DNA of 64,000 nt, taken from NCBI RefSeq assembly GCF_015223055.1, contig NZ_JADFBX010000001.1:806001-870000 (forward strand). The letters run 5' to 3'. Numbering within the stretch: the first letter of the stretch is position 1; the number at the start of each line of letters is the position of its first letter. The translations under genes were made by a program, and so were the position numbers. The notes under the pieces are model-generated. The model was not told where the DNA came from. It searched no databases and saw only the letters and a list, made by a program, of their open reading frames with translations. Source of the stretch: Pedobacter sp. MC2016-24. Its GTDB lineage: Bacteria; Bacteroidota; Bacteroidia; Sphingobacteriales; Sphingobacteriaceae. Positions 62,397-64,000 of this stretch are shown in pieces.

Positions 62397-63230
62397 TTAA
62401 CTGTAGCGCTTTTGTAAAAAATCTTTCATCCATAAATTGATCCGCCATTGTTCGGCCCTTAAATCTGTGGTCCTGTTTCCTTTAACCAGGTAAGGGCTTG
62501 GCCCAAACTCCGGCGTGATGGTGATTTGCCTGTTGTTGCTGTTCATGTGCTGCACCCATTTGTCCCAGATCTGAACATGAGCGGCCAGGGCTTCTGCGTA
62601 TTCGGCATTTGCCGGATCCCAGACCTGCGAACTTTGCGTACTCCCTACCCGGGCGTGGATGTGCCGGGCATGTTGGATTGCGCTGTTTACTGCAGCCTGC
62701 TGATCCTCTAAATAGCTTTCAGAAACACAAAACCAATGCGAAACGTCGAGGGTTAATTTCAAATCCGGGTTTGCAGTCAGCACAGGCGCCACCTGGTGTG
62801 CTGCAAAAGACCATTTGTTGCGGTGCGTTTCCTGGTGTACCGGTGTCTGGTATTTTGCCTCAGCCGCATTGCAAAGCGTTAAACAAGCCTGGATCTGCGC
62901 GGCGTCAAAGAATTCCCTGCCGGTCTGGGCACTAAAAAATAGCGGTGCTTTAGTTGCTGTCCGGATTGCCATCAGCTGGTCCAGGTCCTGCTCCAGATCC
63001 TGAAGGTAACGCTCAAAACCGGTATACGGTTTAATTACGGCCATCACAATGGCAAAATCCAGGTCATGTATTTCCAGTAAACGGAGTACCTCCTGCACAT
63101 CGGTATTTTCACCAAAAGGGAACCACTCGATGCCTGCATAACCGGCTTCTTTAACCTGTTTCAAAAAAACCGGCCAGGGCAGCGCTTCAAAACCCCAGCG
63201 CGGGCACAAAAACTTTGGCACTACACTCAT
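62397..63230 (-). CDS. Sugar phosphate isomerase/epimerase-like (TIM barrel), second paralogue
   Basis: The 277-residue protein is related to the one at 49679-50503: both begin with CPRWGFEALPWP/IPRWGNRHLSWP-like segments and share GYAGIEWFP, HQETHRNKWSF, LTLDVSHWFCVSESYLEDQQ and HIHARVGSTQSSQ. The metal ligands are conserved. It lies three bases after the PhyH gene upstream. Probably handles a sugar acid or ketose from the glycan, but the reaction is unknown. Confidence 0.86.
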   Translation of the reverse strand: MSVVPKFLCPRWGFEALPWPVFLKQVKEAGYAGIEWFPFGENTDVQEVLRLLEIHDLDFAIVMAVIKPYTGFERYLQDLEQDLDQLMAIRTATKAPLFFSAQTGREFFDAAQIQACLTLCNAAEAKYQTPVHQETHRNKWSFAAHQVAPVLTANPDLKLTLDVSHWFCVSESYLEDQQAAVNSAIQHARHIHARVGSTQSSQVWDPANAEYAEALAAHVQIWDKWVQHMNSNNRQITITPEFGPSPYLVKGNRTTDLRAEQWRINLWMKDFLQKRYS

Positions 63231-63233
63231 TAT

Positions 63234-64000
63234 TTAGGATTTATAGATCAGCGGGTTTTGTTCGTCGTTATTTAGCAAGTCGCCAACTTTAAGCGTACTC
63301 AGGTAAGGCTCGGGTAAAATGTTCGCCTCCCCGTTAAAGGTGTTGCCATCAGGCATATAGGCGCAAGTCATGGCCCTTCTGTAGCCACTGCTCATATTGG
63401 CACCGGCGCCGTGTATGGTTAAGCCATTGTGGAAAGAGCAACTGCCGGCTTTCATTGCGGCAGATACTGAAGCCACCTGCGCAAATTGCGGATAAGCTTC
63501 AAAAATGCCATCCATGTTTTTGCCTATGCCCTTGTTTACAAAAGTGGTTTCTTTGAAAGATCCCGGAATAAAGTACAGGCAGCCATTCTCTAAAGTGGCA
63601 TCATCCAGGGCTACCCAGATGGACAAAGCTTTCCGATCTGAAAAAGACCAGAACGGCGTATCCAGGTGCCAGGAAGTCGGGTTTGCCCAGGGGCGTTTGA
63701 ATAAAGCCTGATCGTGCCAGATCCTGATCCCGCTTGCACCAGAAAGTTCTGCAGCCATTTTACCGATGCGTTCATCCAGCATGATCTCTTTGACCTTATC
63801 ATTGGTTTGCCAGAGGTTCAGCAACTGGTCAAAAACTTTAGAAAAATATTCAGCGTCTTTGTTGATGCCGTCATCCATGCCTACTTTTCCTTCCTTGCCG
63901 GGCATTTTTATGCCATTTCTATCCTTTACTGCTTCCGTAACCGCTTCACGCCATTGTGTCAACTCTTCCGGAGAAAGAAAATCTTCGATGACAATGAATC
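63234..64000 (-). CDS. Phytanoyl-CoA dioxygenase (PhyH) family protein, second paralogue (partial)
   Basis: The frame is open to the right edge: upstream of the nominal TTG at 63962 it reads FIVIEDFLSPEEL, a typical internal PhyH start region, so the true start lies outside. Iron ligands are in SWHLDTPFWSF near residue 118 of the visible part and the distal His in GLTIHGAGANMSSGYRRAM, with the Arg for 2-oxoglutarate. It forms a pair with the next isomerase gene, with three bases between them. Confidence 0.87.
   Translation of the reverse strand, partial: FIVIEDFLSPEELTQWREAVTEAVKDRNGIKMPGKEGKVGMDDGINKDAEYFSKVFDQLLNLWQTNDKVKEIMLDERIGKMAAELSGASGIRIWHDQALFKRPWANPTSWHLDTPFWSFSDRKALSIWVALDDATLENGCLYFIPGSFKETTFVNKGIGKNMDGIFEAYPQFAQVASVSAAMKAGSCSFHNGLTIHGAGANMSSGYRRAMTCAYMPDGNTFNGEANILPEPYLSTLKVGDLLNNDEQNPLIYKS

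Overview
The window looks like a chromosomal segment of a Bacteroidota bacterium of the Sphingobacteriaceae type (Pedobacter-like). The reasons are SusC/SusD proteins, TAnnTTTG-type -7 promoter elements, almost no Shine-Dalgarno sequences, moderate GC content, and housekeeping proteins (PurC, PhoH-like, SerA/SerC, PNPase, S15) that read like Pedobacter homologues. The genus is inferred from protein style, not from a database search.

Region 1 (1-25,240) is mostly core genome. On the minus strand it carries ribonuclease Z (cut by the left edge), a STAS protein, purC, a phoH-like ATPase, then DUF1015-serA-serC, a TonB-dependent receptor, rpe, pnp and rpsO. On the plus strand it carries a SAM hydrolase-type protein, small proteins, an acyl-CoA thioesterase, a MATE efflux pump, and a cell-wall group (PASTA protein, mltG, thioesterase, YihY/BrkB) divergent from ddl. 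It ends with an AraC regulator and a Tet(X)-like flavin monooxygenase. The MATE gene has an unusual upstream region: four perfect-length 11-bp tandem repeats, a textbook Bacteroidota promoter, a ten-codon leader ORF (MKVIAVRLRF) with an Arg-Leu-Arg motif, and hairpins before the pump start. This looks like ribosome-stalling attenuation and is the strongest candidate here for an undescribed system.

Region 2 (25,480-33,000) starts at tRNA-Ser(UGA) and is an accessory, decaying island. It holds a DUF1016/YhcG-type nuclease with two 19-bp palindromes inside its reading frame, two nearly identical copies of a macrodomain gene each trailed by a ruined thioredoxin gene, a VapBC-like toxin-antitoxin pair plus two broken pieces of the same pair, a frameshifted secreted protein, and orphan genes. 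No integrase or transposase was seen.

Region 3 (33,058-64,000) is a large carbohydrate utilisation region. One minus-strand operon runs ribokinase, GH127, sugar permease, SusC, SusD and ends at a strong terminator. A second minus-strand operon runs PhyH dioxygenase (cut by the right edge), sugar isomerase, GH106-like, GH28-like, PL8 lyase, GH88. Between them lie a sialate-type acetylesterase, a large unclassified secreted enzyme, an AraC regulator with a second isomerase, and a hexuronate-type MFS transporter with a second PhyH dioxygenase and a LacI regulator. Together these suggest outer-membrane capture of an acetylated, uronic-acid-rich polysaccharide carrying rhamnose and arabinose, lyase cleavage, removal of unsaturated uronates by GH88, and uptake of the sugars. 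The exact glycan cannot be read from sequence alone.
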